DNA of 64,000 nt, taken from NCBI RefSeq assembly GCF_000003815.2, contig NC_049982.1, forward strand, positions 33,330,308 to 33,394,307, read 5' to 3'. Shown piece after piece: positions 56,101-64,000 of the stretch. A model generated the notes under the pieces. It was not told the DNA's origin. It did no database searches and saw nothing but the letters and a program-made list of their open reading frames with translations. The position numbers and the translations under genes were made by a program. The DNA is from Branchiostoma floridae (Eukaryota > Chordata > Leptocardii > Amphioxiformes > Branchiostomatidae). Every line of letters begins with the position of its first letter. The stretch's first letter is position 1.

Positions 56101-59100
56101 GTAGCATGTTTCCTGTCAAATCTATAACATTGGAAGTGTGAGTTACAAAATTGTTATATGATCATAGTTTTGTTGACCTGCATTTAGCCCCTTCAGGATA
56201 TATATAAAGATACACTAAATGACTTGGCTAATGTAGCAGGTCTCAGTTTTTACAAATTAAGAAATTTTGATATAATTTCTGAATTTCTGAAACCTTAGTG
56301 TCCATTCATTAGTTCTAAACACATAAGCACCAGGCTGTTCACACCAGGACAAATGCACATTTGAATATTATTCTGTAGCCAAGTATTTACCAAAACCAGT
56401 AATTTGTATACGAAGTGTTGCCTTTTTTGTTTTAGTTCAGACCTTCAGATTTCTGCAGAAGTCTGCGTTATGGCTGCAGAATTCTGTGCATCTATTGCAC
56501 AGAATTCTGCAGAATGTATAGCCTATAACCAGGATTTTGTTTTGCTTGGGGGTACTTGTAAATTTTTTGGAGTAGTGAGTGCTGCAGACTCTATGGCAAT
56601 GAGTCCGGGTTTGAAAATTCAACCCTCTGAAATAGCTTTTTTTTTTCATTTATGAGAAAAAAATTAAGACTGTCAACAGTAGTCCTTTCAAGAGAGGATC
56701 CATTTATTCTTTTTGGGTTCGGAACTTCATCTGAGTGTTGGGTGGGGATTTGTTCACCCCGGGGCCTGCCTACAGGCATGTATTTTGAAATGAATTTTGG
56801 GATACAATAACTGAATAAGCTATGGCCATTCAGAAGTTCAAAGTATACAAGCCTTACACTATACACACAAGTACAACACAACTTTATGCATTTCTCTGCA
56901 GCCAGCATTCTCCAATAAACTGATCCAATAACTCTGCCATCACCATGCATGAATACTTGAATTAAAATGCAAAATTTTAATTCAAGTTGTTGTGCTATCA
57001 TTCACACAGCTAATTGTGATGCACAGTCAGGATCAGTCTCTTTCAGTTAGGTACACGTACATAGTATATTTTACCCTTGGTTGTTCTTTCAAATTTCTGC
57101 AGAATTCTGCATGTGGCCACAGAATTCTGTGCCCAGGACACAGAATTCTGCATGTGGCCACAGAATTCTGCATTATGGGCACAGAATTCTGCGCAGAATT
57201 CTGTGTCTGCCTGCAGAATTCTGTGCCTATCGCAGAATTCTGCACAGAATTCTGCAGAATTCTGCAGATTTGACAAGTCCCTGGAGACCAATCGATGTTA
57301 CCTACATATCTTTTATGACCATGTTTGTCATATCTAGAAATATCAAGGGTGTTGGTTCAAAGTAGAAGGAGAACTGTGATGCCGTCCGGAATTAGAGTGT
57401 CTGTCCGGAATTAAAGTGTCACCTGTTTTGGTTATTTTGAAGCTACTTAGTATGATCTACAGTGCAGTTGAAAACTTTTTTTAATTTTTGGAAATGGCCG
57501 AAAATTGATATACGTGCGGATGTCATCCATATAATCAAATGAACATGGCCTAGTGTCAAGCATTAGGATGGAGCAATAGCTTTTCAAAACCTGTAAAAAC
57601 ATTTCAAACATACACACAGGTGGAAAGACAGAAGGGAAGAGGAAAGACAAAAGTTTGTGTAAGTAACAAATCTGATATCAAGCTATTTGATGGCAAATTC
57701 TATGGGCAGAATATTGCTTCATACATACTGCAAAATCAGTGGAGCCCATTATGCAAAATACAAGGGGCATTCAAAAAGTACTTGAGACCGTTGGTTTTAT
57801 TATAGGCTCATTTTGTCATGGAATGAGTTGATATTTGGCATCAAGGTAAAAGCATTTATCCTCTAACTTGTGATTGGAATATCTTAATCTGTTGTTCAGG
57901 TTTTTATGAGTGACTTAACAGCAAACTGCTATTGGCGAAGTTTGAATGGATGCAATTTGATTTTCATATGTCACAAAATGTATTCTAAAGGGCACCCGTC
58001 CCATTCCTTTTCAATGCGGAAAAAATTATTGAACTTACTGTCACAATTTTAGATAGAAAAGTCATGTTTTGTCTGGTGTCTTATTTCCTGTGCAAGTCAG
58101 TAACTCATATGAATAGAAAGTGAAAGTTTGTACAATAGAACAGCGCACAAAAATGTGACTCCATTTCCATGGAAGGTACTGCAGGTTATCTTATTTCACC
58201 TGGGTCATTTTGATTTAAGCTCAATTGCTTGGGGAATGGAGGAAAACACCATAAATTTGAAAATTTTTCCGGTGCAAATTATGTTCAAGATCGGGAGAAG
58301 GGGTGCATACTTTATTTGTTTTTTTGCATTCCACATTTCAGGCCCGCAAATATGTCTTCCAATCGCCAAAAATAGTGGTGTGTACTTTAATCGAGGAAAT
58401 ACGATTGGAAATCATCGGTATAGAGCATCTGATGAAACATTTTTGTGCTATGAATCGCCAAGATACTGTCTTACACTGCCCATCCATTCCAGACACCACA
58501 CCATGTTCTACAAAAAGCACAAGTGTATACAGCATATGAACTCACCGAGTCGTACAGCTTGCGCTGACGCGGCCATGTCCCAGTGGGTGGGGGGCCCGGT
58601 TCACCCCCCGCCTGTTCCTCCAGCATGCTGCGTGGCCCCCGTATGTGGGAGTACTTGGTCTCTACTATCTCTTCTCCACCCTTCCTGTCTCTTTGTCTCT
58701 CCATCTCTTCTGTTAGTCTGTTGCTATCCACAGGGCCTAAAATATAAAATGTTAAAGGTATCTACGTAATAGTTACAACATTTCAGGCTCCTCTATGGGA
58801 AAATAGGGTTGCTCCACTCACAAGGAGGTTCCTTTTAACACCTGAGGCAAAGCAAACATTTTGAACCTGAGGATTTCTGATCATGAACTGTTTGATAGTT
58901 TGCTACATGTATTTTCTAAGGATTAGAAGCTGTTTTTGTTAAGTTAGCCCATGTTATTTTCGGAACTGTTAACCGTATAGACTTCAAATTATTTTGTTTA
59001 GTTTGATGACCCCGGCGTCCTGTTTTCTGGTCTGTTAACCTATTTTCTGAGCTGTTTTTTGTAGAGAGATTCAAACAGACATATTTGTAGATAGAAATTA

Positions 59101-62100
59101 TTGAATTCTTTATTTAGTTTCATGACATTGCGTCTTTGTGTCCTAATCCTCTAAATTCTCTCGGCAATTACTTTGCACAGTGTCATTGACACTGGTTTTA
59201 ATTAGCCGACCTTGATAAGCCTCCTCCCAAAACCTTAATGACAAACTGCAAGTTGGAGACTGCAAATTAGGAGGAGAACAATGCAATATAAACACACACG
59301 ATATCAGTTACTGTACTTACTGGTTCTCATGGTCAGCGCTTCATCGTCACTAACGGACATTCGGGACGATGGGACGTCACGCTCACTACTGGAGTCCCGT
59401 CCGACCGTGCTGAGATCCTGTGTGCTCAGCCCCCGTATCAAACGTTCTGTTATTGTCTGCTGACCCTGGAATATACAGACAGGTGAAGGCAAACCATGGA
59501 AACAAAACATTTCCTTTCCCTCTTTCGAACTCCAAAAATGGAGCTTAGATAGGACAGACTTCCAATGACAAAAGGGAGGGTATGAAATGCAGACAAAAAA
59601 AGACAAAGGAAAAATCAATGTTTCCTCCTTCCTAACTTTAAAAGAATAGCAACAGAACAGCTTTGGAAGCAATTGGAGAAAAAAAACATATGGCACTTTG
59701 GAAAGGTGCCTTAGTTAGTCCAAAGAATTTTGAAGGCAGGGTTGGACAAGTCCACTAGCCCTATTGTCCCGGGCAAGTGAAAGTGCTGTTCGGGCAAGCG
59801 CATGACCTACACCACTTGCCCGATCGGGCAAGTAAGATTTTTGCATTGATTGAGTGAAATTTTGATAATAACTTGTTACTTTTTACTATCATGACCTCAA
59901 GCAATAGTCAACAGAGAATTCCATTGCTGGAAGTGAAAATTCATATACTAGTATTAGTTATAACAGTGACATTTGAATTTTGGGCAAGTAAAAAATTGGT
60001 TCGGGCAAGTTAATTTTTTATGTGCTTGCCCGATAGGACAAGTGAATTTTAGAAAACTTGTCCAACCCTGGAAGGGTTAGTAAGATCTGTGCTACAGGTC
60101 AAAGGATGCCACTGTTCAGCACATGGCAGACTACCCCATGCAAACTGAAACACAAGAAGCAATAGAATCAATGGCAAGAGCATACATTTTCATCCAAGTG
60201 CTGTGATGAAGAGTCCCAAGAAAAGGCAGATTTGAGCAATTCTGGATTCCGTGTCCAAGCTACTTTGGTCAGAAAGAAAGGAAGGAGGAGGATCTGAAAG
60301 GGGGAACAGAAATGCCAAATCAACTTATTTCATGCATGTTGGATATAGAAAGAAAACTGCCAAACAGGGAGCATTGAAAGTTGCACCGAAGCCTTGACAT
60401 CCTGAACATACCAAGTTTCATACCAAGAACATATATAACATTACTGAAGAACAATGGTTACTGATCCCCAAGGAAAGCAACCACAAATCATTGCAAAGCA
60501 ACTAAAAAGACAACATTTCAGAAAACTGTTAGGTGTTGTCTCATTGGATTTGTCAGATTGCCATCTTCAGGTGCCCACATAGTCCACAATCTGACAAAAC
60601 AGATGGGGCAACACCTGTGCATAGTGGTGCGTACCGGTTCGCCGAACCGGACTTGGACTTGCTATAACTTTCGGTTCAAGTCCGGTTAAAACCGGAACGT
60701 CGAAAAACGGTTTTCTAGAAAACCGGAAATCTCATTATTGTTGTATACTAGTATCATCTAAAACAACGATAGATACCTATGTAACTTAATTAATCGCAGC
60801 CAACGGGCCAGAAAATAACATATTTCTGCGAAAATAAATTGTCCTACCGCCATGAGCGGGCCAAGCACATGGTCGCGCCACAGGAACCTTCTTTCAAAAT
60901 CCAGCAACGCGGCAAAAATGACAGGTTCTGTTTAGCAATATTACCCATGAAAATAACGTATGTGGATTTATTTATCTCCTGGTATGGGTTTTAAGCCCCA
61001 TATTTTCTGAAAATGAAGAAAATTTCCGAGATAAACAAGCTAAAACAAATCTCCGGCGACTGTTGACATTTGCCGCTTGCCAGGATACTTCACTGAAAGC
61101 ATGGGTGAGCAGCCTGTTAAAAAGAAACACCCACACGTTTTATTTAAGAAAAGTTTTAAGTTCATCAACTTATTTTATACCTCTTCCCTTTATCTCTGTA
61201 ACAAATAAATTTACAATTAATTTGGAAGGTTGAATGTAGAGTATAAAAACACCGCACACATCATTTCTACCAGCGTTCCCGCCAGGTTCTTGAAAGTATG
61301 CGTCCAAATATTTGGGAGGGGCGTAATGAGCGCCGGAGGCGCGAGACGAGCGCCGCAGGCGCTCGCATTCTAGGGGGTCCGGGGGCATGCTCCCCCGGGA
61401 AAATTTGGATTTTCAAACTCTCTAAAACACAATTTCCTTCAATTTGAGAGGAAAATCATGCGCTTGACATTGGCTGTCGGTTGCCTTTTTTAATTTACTC
61501 CCGATATTCAGTAATCAACGACCGCCCTCTCGAACCCCAAAAATACGTTATATAAAAAAAAAAACTACAAGCACAGGGAATCAGCCTTCCGTGATCTGGC
61601 CCGGGTATAATTTGTCCAGACATGAAAATTTTGGATTTTTGATGGTTCGCAACAGGGCTCTAGCCAGTTCGTCATCCCATGGAAAAATTCTGCCAATTTT
61701 TTTCGTCATTGAATAAAAAAATGTCTACCTCGTGCGATCGATGTTGCGCCCTCCCGCATCAAATAGTTTTCCGAGACGATAAAATAACGACGCCATCACA
61801 CTTTGCGTGTTGTTCTATTTTTCCCGATGATTTTACTCAAATTTTTTGAATCGGTGGGGTTTTTCAAGGCCGCGCCGTCATTTTCCACGAGCGTGCATTT
61901 GTTTTCTGCGACCTCAGGTAACCCCGTTTTCGGCGTGAAATCTTTGTCTGGATTTCTTTTTAAATAGACCAAGAACGTTATACATTACTCGAAGGAGGAC
62001 GATCTGCTGCCTCTTTGGCAGTGATCAGTGCCGGTGTAGCATTGAAGCAGTAGCCAGAAATACGTCCCAACGTGCTGGGCGCTGCGATCGACGGTCCGTC

Positions 62101-64000
62101 TGGGAAGGGGGGCGTGCCGCGCCATGTGCCACGGAGGCCAACGCCAGTGCACAGCCGACTCGATAGACGCTTGACAACAATATTGCGGCCCCATTTCTGC
62201 CACAAATTTTTGAAACAAAAGAAATTTTTGAAATAAGAAATAATTGGTTATAAAGATGATCGGATTTGGACCTGGTGGCCAATCTTGACTGTTTGGCGCA
62301 GGGCGGCCTGTTGTCAAAGATACCGACTGCCAATCAACTTCCCACGGCGTGAGAACATTTGTTGAGATGTGCAACACTCGCGCAGAACAGTATTGCCCGC
62401 AAATCTTTAACAAATACGTGAAAATGAGGACAAGTAAGTATCATGTTAAAATCAGAATATAAAATCTGCATAAGATTTCTTTCAGTGTTAAAGAATCCTG
62501 TCAGATGTATTCACGGACTACAAAAAATTACATTGCGCAACGGACAGCTCAGACTGGCGCGTGGCAGGGTGTGTCGCACGTGGGTCCGCTAGTTGTAAAA
62601 CGTGCCGCGCTCCGCCCCATGCCCAGACTACTGGGATGACCGGAAAGTGAACAATTTGAAGTATGAATTGTAAAGGTAGGATTCCTTCTTATAAAGACAG
62701 ATTTTTTAAAGATTCCAGATACATTTTGTACACTGGTGGTACAGGTCAGCCTTTCTTTCAGATTTTTTTTATGGACGCATTCAGCCGAGCCGAGTGCGTC
62801 TTTCCAGAAAAAAATGCGTCCAAAGACGTAAAGACGTATGCCTGGCGGGAACGCTGATTTCTACCCGCATTATAGTAGGCTATGCCATTGACCCCTATGA
62901 CCTTGCAAGCGCCATTTCTTTCGGGCCGTCAAAAAAACAAAAAACAAGCGGAAAAGGTCAACTTTTGCCGTGATTTCCCGATAGTTATCATTGAAAATCG
63001 ATGTTTCTACACCTTTGAAAGTGATGCAGTCATCTTTGGCAATATTTTGATAGCGTGCGGCCCGGTCGAGTAGTGGTTGCGGGCGCCGGATACGCAAATT
63101 ATGGGTCGCCTGGAGCAAGTCGCTTTATGCTTGTGTTTATATGGGAAAATTAGCGACCATAAAAAACCGGACTTATAAGTCCGGACCTGAACCGGAATCT
63201 TTGGACTCGAGTCCGGACCTGAACCGGAATGTGAGCTTCGGTACGCACCACAACCTGTGCAGCATAAAAAAAACAACACATGAACTTCTTAGTAATCTTA
63301 CTTTGATAGCTGTCTTAGCAACAGCAGTTGCAGCCATGTTCAGTCCACTCTTTCCCATCTTCACCATTGTTTCATAACTCCTTTCGCTGGCCTGTGCTAT
63401 GTACTCATCAATCTCCTGCAAGTGGCAAAAATATGTATTGTAAGTAAGACACCTTAATAGTTACAGTAGATATTGAAATATTCACTGTATTTTCAAGTAT
63501 ACTATGATCTTTTCAACTGCGAACCCTGAAGATACCACTTTCAATTCAACTGCTAAAGCACTTTTAAAACTTTTAAAGATGGATGTGGAAGTTAGCCCAC
63601 ATCTGTTAGCCTAAAACCATTGTGGGCTCCTGGCTTATGGAAGGCAAAATTATTGACGTAGCATGACCAGTATTTATACATAATGTATATCAAGTCTGGC
63701 AAAACAATGTTTGCCTCATTACAGCTCTGATGGTCTCAGATTGCCCATCGGAACACCCCCCAACATTTTACATTATGGAATTAGAGTATTTCCTCATTGA
63801 TTATACAAATGAGGTCTTCATCTGCTTAAAAAAAATACAAGTGATACAAAATTCAAAAGGTACATAATATGTTTTACTATTTAGAAAAAAAGTACAGCAT
63901 ACCTTTTCTCTCTTGGACAATGCTGGGTGTACAAACTTTCGGTAAATAAAACTGGACCCCTTGGTGTATGGAGACAACAGCCACACCACAAACACAATCT
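39844..64000 (-). CDS. REEP: REEP1-4 family ER-shaping protein (5' end outside window)
   Basis: REEP1-4 proteins insert a hairpin into the ER membrane, curve ER tubules and link ER to microtubules. Supported exons on the minus strand are 64000-63903, 63415-63302, 59465-59321, 58736-58546, about 43530-43285, 42637-42581, 42280-42170, 40434-40399 and 39909-39844; phases agree throughout. Family marks are [51 protein letters not shown] and [19 protein letters not shown], the last as in REEP3 (ITERLRSFSMHDL). The tail is long and charged, with a run of eight Asp and a basic end [11 protein letters not shown]. The N-terminal membrane part lies beyond 64000. Invertebrates have one gene for REEP1-4, so no vertebrate number is given. 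Other exons may exist between 58.5 and 43.5 kb. Confidence 0.9.
40399..40434 (-). CDS. REEP: REEP 36-nt microexon
   Basis: Twelve codons, [12 protein letters not shown], between a long pyrimidine tract ending GCATGCAG and a consensus donor GTAAGT. It keeps phase 0 on both sides, so it could be skipped without a frameshift. Confidence 0.6.
41095..41905 (+). mobile_element. Penelope-like retroelement relic
   Basis: A plus-strand frame reads [19 protein letters not shown] and [10 protein letters not shown], the linker between reverse transcriptase and GIY-YIG endonuclease in Penelope-like elements. In another frame DLEPRWF, a stop, [17 protein letters not shown] and [11 protein letters not shown] give the C-terminal tail. 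The domain is frameshifted and has internal stops, so it is dead. The 3' tail (CGAAAGACATCTGATGGTGT to TCGAGTAACTGCTATTTGG) also occurs as fragments near 9521, 16977 and 30399. Confidence 0.8.
42170..42280 (-). CDS. REEP: REEP tail exon with Asp run
   Basis: Thirty-seven codons: VEIDDDG, eight Asp, then [18 protein letters not shown] to ITGK. The acid run is coded by a near-perfect (GAT)n triplet repeat. Acceptor TTTTTCCAG, donor GTACGT, phase 0. Confidence 0.75.
42581..42637 (-). CDS. REEP: REEP tail exon, basic
   Basis: Nineteen codons, [19 protein letters not shown], between CTGTTACAG and GTACGT, phase 0. Its Lys/Arg/Ser content fits the microtubule-binding basic tail of REEP proteins. 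Confidence 0.68.
43285..43530 (-). CDS. REEP: REEP tail exon, 5' boundary uncertain
   Basis: The open frame [39 protein letters not shown] and ATYEGGGQA ends at the donor GCG then GTGGGT in phase 0, matching the next exon. Possible in-phase acceptors give starts at 43530, 43443 or 43434. No domain; the RRSLS and YRTQSM contexts look like kinase sites. Confidence 0.6.
44303..44655. repeat. CAGAATTCTG palindrome array, copy 1
   Basis: After TGACACTTTAATTCCGGACA and a ~100-bp single-copy part, the CAGAATTCTG palindrome is repeated about a dozen times between 44460 and 44645, spaced by ~10-21 bp with spacers such as TGCCCATGACA. The whole unit is present in inverted orientation at 57095-57424. 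Confidence 0.9.
44660..45215. other. REEP intron, no gene recognised
   Basis: No exon, RNA gene or known repeat could be supported in this part of the intron. Confidence 0.5.
45221..45766. mobile_element. TA-flanked element with CAGTTATACCTGT ends
   Basis: Ends CAGTTATACCTGTCTATAG and TAATACAGGTTTGACTG are imperfect inverted repeats; both flanks are TA (45219-45220 and 45767-45768). Inward repeats mention GTGACC/GGTCGCTATnC on each side. The TA duplication fits the Tc1/mariner superfamily. No transposase is seen. Confidence 0.6.
46126..46265 (+). mobile_element. SINE 3' part
   Basis: GGAGGTCCCGTGTTTGAAGA, GCCACACCCCAAGCACGTAA and AAAAGAGTAGGGGTCATTCC match the body that follows the 5S head at 52315-52520 and the fragment at 55705-55806. 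Confidence 0.65.
46311..46410. other. Assembly gap (100 N)
   Basis: A placeholder gap in a REEP intron, next to a SINE fragment. Confidence 1.
46711..46751 (-). CDS. Candidate REEP microexon
   Basis: Forty-one bases between TTTTAATAG and GTAAGG read [13 protein letters not shown] in one frame only. It would need a phase-1 exon before it, which is not found, so it may belong to an alternative transcript or be chance. Confidence 0.25.
47278..47430. mobile_element. 153-bp TCTCCAAGCAGA-type MITE
   Basis: Ends TAGTCTTTAAGCAGACCCTA and TAGGGTCTGCTTGGAGACTA; the arms pair for ~60 bp (AGAGATAGTACGAAAGCTGG against CCAGCTTTGATACTATCTCT). Flanks GGTAGATC and GATAGATC are an 8-bp duplication with one mismatch. 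Confidence 0.85.
47440..49400. other. REEP intron with small repeat fragments
   Basis: CAAACATCCGGCGTGTGCAA near 48013 and GTGCAATTATCCGGCATTGG near 48636 match GCAATTATCCGGCGTGTGCA near 15390, a dispersed repeat of unknown class. No exon was recognised. Confidence 0.5.
49420..49530 (+). mobile_element. tRNA-type SINE fragment
   Basis: AGATTCCAGGCTCAAATCTG resembles a B box and is followed by CTTGTGCCCTTGGGAAAC, the same body phrase as in the SINE at 52085-52310. Confidence 0.5.
49845..49977 (-). CDS. Candidate exon resembling the 43.4-kb REEP tail exon
   Basis: After an acceptor CTCCACAG, the minus strand reads [20 protein letters not shown] and [20 protein letters not shown] in phase 0. 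The [12 protein letters not shown] stretch resembles [12 protein letters not shown] of the exon at 43285-43530. No good donor ends it, so it may be an inactive duplicate or an alternative exon. Confidence 0.3.
50054..50102. repeat. (TA)n microsatellite
   Basis: About 24 TA units. Confidence 0.98.
50110..51560. other. REEP intron, no gene recognised
   Basis: An open frame at 50543-50767 (plus) and one at 51115-51309 (minus) show no domain or splice support. Confidence 0.5.
51571..51995. mobile_element. Element with GCACCAATTTAA ends
   Basis: GGCTGCACCAATTTAACTAT on the left and GATTAAATTGGTGCGGTC on the right are inverted. The interior GGTGAAAATTTGCTGA also occurs in 19511-19883, so the two are relatives. 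Confidence 0.6.
52085..52310 (+). mobile_element. tRNA-derived SINE
   Basis: The head GGACCGCATGGCGCAATCAA ... GGTCCTGAGTTCAAATCTGG has A- and B-box-like elements of a pol III promoter, followed by the body CTTGTGCCCTTGGGAAAGGC. The tRNA fold is not closed, so it is a SINE and not a tRNA gene. Confidence 0.75.
52315..52530 (+). mobile_element. 5S rRNA-derived SINE
   Basis: The head contains CTCGGAAGTTAAGCAACGCG (5S A-box, 52356-52370) and CTTGGATGGGGGACCAACC (C-box, 52385-52403), then GCTGTAGCC, all in 5S order. The body ACGTAAAACGGGGGTCCCGT continues as in other invertebrate SINEs. The 5S part is too diverged to be a 5S gene. Confidence 0.85.
52543..53110 (+). mobile_element. LINE 3' end with reverse transcriptase C-terminus
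   Basis: The open frame [20 protein letters not shown] to [20 protein letters not shown] ends with TGA at about 52957-52959. The [10 protein letters not shown] and YNTLP marks are typical of CR1/L2-like LINEs. The 3' UTR has CCCCAGGAAGAGTAGTGG. The 5' part of the element is missing. Confidence 0.8.
53150..55700. other. REEP intron, microsatellite but no gene
   Basis: A (CTACT)n run lies at about 53792-53834. No exon was recognised in the rest. Confidence 0.5.
55705..55806 (+). mobile_element. SINE 3' part
   Basis: GGAGGTCCCGTGTTTTAGGA and GCCACACCTCGAGCACCGTG match 46126-46225. Confidence 0.65.
56440..56520. repeat. Short CAGAATTCTG cluster
   Basis: GCAGAATTCTGTGCATCTAT and GCACAGAATTCTGCAGAATG carry the palindrome of the larger arrays. 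It lies 0.6 kb from copy 2. Confidence 0.7.
57095..57424. repeat. CAGAATTCTG palindrome array, copy 2 (inverted)
   Basis: About a dozen CAGAATTCTG palindromes (57100-57265), then AGATTTGACAAGTCCCTGGA and on through ATGACCATGTTTGTCATATC to CCGGAATTAAAGTGTCA. The order is the exact reverse of 44303-44655, which fixes the extent of the element at about 350 bp. Confidence 0.9.
57430..58540. other. REEP intron, no further exon recognised
   Basis: A mariner-like phrase GGGGCATTCAAAAAGTACTT lies near 57765. The long plus-strand open frame at 58128-58769 runs opposite REEP exon d and is a shadow. Confidence 0.5.
58546..58736 (-). CDS. REEP: REEP exon d
   Basis: It completes a serine codon, then [20 protein letters not shown] to PRQRKLYDS (63 codons), phase 0 at its end with donor GTGAGT. 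The segment is charged and Gly/Pro-rich and has no recognised domain. It is assigned by strand, phase and position rather than by similarity. Confidence 0.72.
59321..59465 (-). CDS. REEP: REEP exon c, Ser-rich regulatory segment
   Basis: Forty-eight codons plus one base: [20 protein letters not shown] then [20 protein letters not shown]. The RxxSTQDL context resembles the phosphorylated FSMxDL motif of other REEPs. Acceptor TTCCAG, donor GTAAGT. Confidence 0.92.
59737..60070. mobile_element. 334-bp element with CAGGGTTGGACAAGT ends
   Basis: The 15-bp ends CAGGGTTGGACAAGT and ACTTGTCCAACCCTG are perfect inverted repeats; GAAGG flanks both sides (59732-59736 and 60071-60075). GGGCAAGT units recur inside in both orientations. 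It may be hAT-like with a decayed 8-bp duplication, or from a group with 5-bp duplications. Confidence 0.8.
60622..63253. mobile_element. 2.6-kb hAT-like element, host of a nested element
   Basis: Ends TAGTGGTGCGTACCG and CGGTACGCACCACAA are inverted repeats with one mismatch. CCTGTGCA flanks both sides (60614-60621 and 63254-63261). Inside each end are ACCGG-rich repeats (TCCGGACCTGAACCGGAA). Without the nested insert it is about 1.04 kb. No transposase is seen. Confidence 0.92.
61271..62856. mobile_element. 1.6-kb element nested in the hAT-like element
   Basis: Ends CAGCGTTCCCGCCAGG and CCTGGCGGGAACGCTG are perfect inverted repeats. ATTTCTAC flanks both sides (61263-61270 and 62857-62864). 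Near its left end is CGCCGCAGGCGCTCGCATTC with GGGGGCATGCTCCCCC palindromes. Open frames at 61978-62413 (minus) carry no recognised transposase domain. Confidence 0.92.
63302..63415 (-). CDS. REEP: REEP exon b, amphipathic helix after the hairpin
   Basis: Thirty-eight codons [19 protein letters not shown] to AVAKTAIK between TTGCAG and GTAAGA, phase 0 both sides. The intron that follows was enlarged by a 2.6-kb transposon (60622-63253) that ends only 49 bp from the exon. Confidence 0.95.
63903..64000 (-). CDS. REEP: REEP exon a, end of TB2/DP1/HVA22 domain (cut by window edge)
   Basis: Thirty-two codons [17 protein letters not shown] to HPALSKREK, the end of the second hairpin segment and the invariant SPYTKG turn. 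The donor is AAG then GTATGC, phase 0. Confidence 0.95.

Noticed and set aside
58128-58769. 213-codon plus-strand open frame
   Set aside because: Its second half is antisense to REEP exon d, whose splice sites and phase are consistent; no domain is seen.

Overview
The window looks like a piece of an invertebrate animal genome, most likely a lancelet (Branchiostoma or a relative). The reasons are intron-rich genes with GT-AG and GC-AG introns, an FXR-like NR1H nuclear receptor outside the vertebrate type (a group known to be expanded in amphioxus), ciliary and ER-shaping genes of animal type, and very dense, diverse repeats. The species call is inference; no sequence search was possible. Four N gaps (1976-2075, 29113-29212, 31583-31793, 46311-46410) show this is a draft scaffold.

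Four genes can be built with phase-consistent exons. (1) An NR1H/FXR-like nuclear receptor lies on the minus strand, 15885 down to 6188, with seven coding exons that sum to 603 residues: two-finger DNA-binding domain, a very long Ser/Gln/Asn-rich hinge, and a full ligand-binding domain ending in an EIW helix 12. (2) The C-terminal 139 residues of HEATR3 lie on the plus strand (23803-25240, three exons); its 5' exons were not found here. (3) CFAP45, a ciliary microtubule inner protein, is on the minus strand (34520-31497), with a sequence gap in its last part and an excellent RFX X-box about 150 bp upstream. (4) A REEP1-4 family ER-shaping gene is on the minus strand from beyond the right edge (64000) to its stop at 39844. 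Its membrane hairpin exons are partly outside the window and its introns are full of repeats.

Between and inside these genes the sequence is mostly mobile DNA. There are several elements with exact 8-bp target duplications (hAT-like), including one nested in another (61271-62856 inside 60622-63253). A family of small elements with TACTCTCCAAGCAGA ends is present, one of which has its own empty site preserved in a nearby duplicated segment. There is also a 1.36-kb foldback with ~600-bp arms, Penelope-like and LINE relics, tRNA- and 5S-type SINEs, and several minisatellites. Two local tandem duplications copied exon edges together with their splice sites (NR1H exon F donor; HEATR3 penultimate-exon acceptor). 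A repeat family built from CAGAATTCTG palindromes and a repeat family rich in paired ATGCAAAT octamers are the least explained structures.

No rRNA, functional tRNA, CRISPR array, operon or bacterial feature was seen. The genes are separate transcription units and do not form a common pathway.
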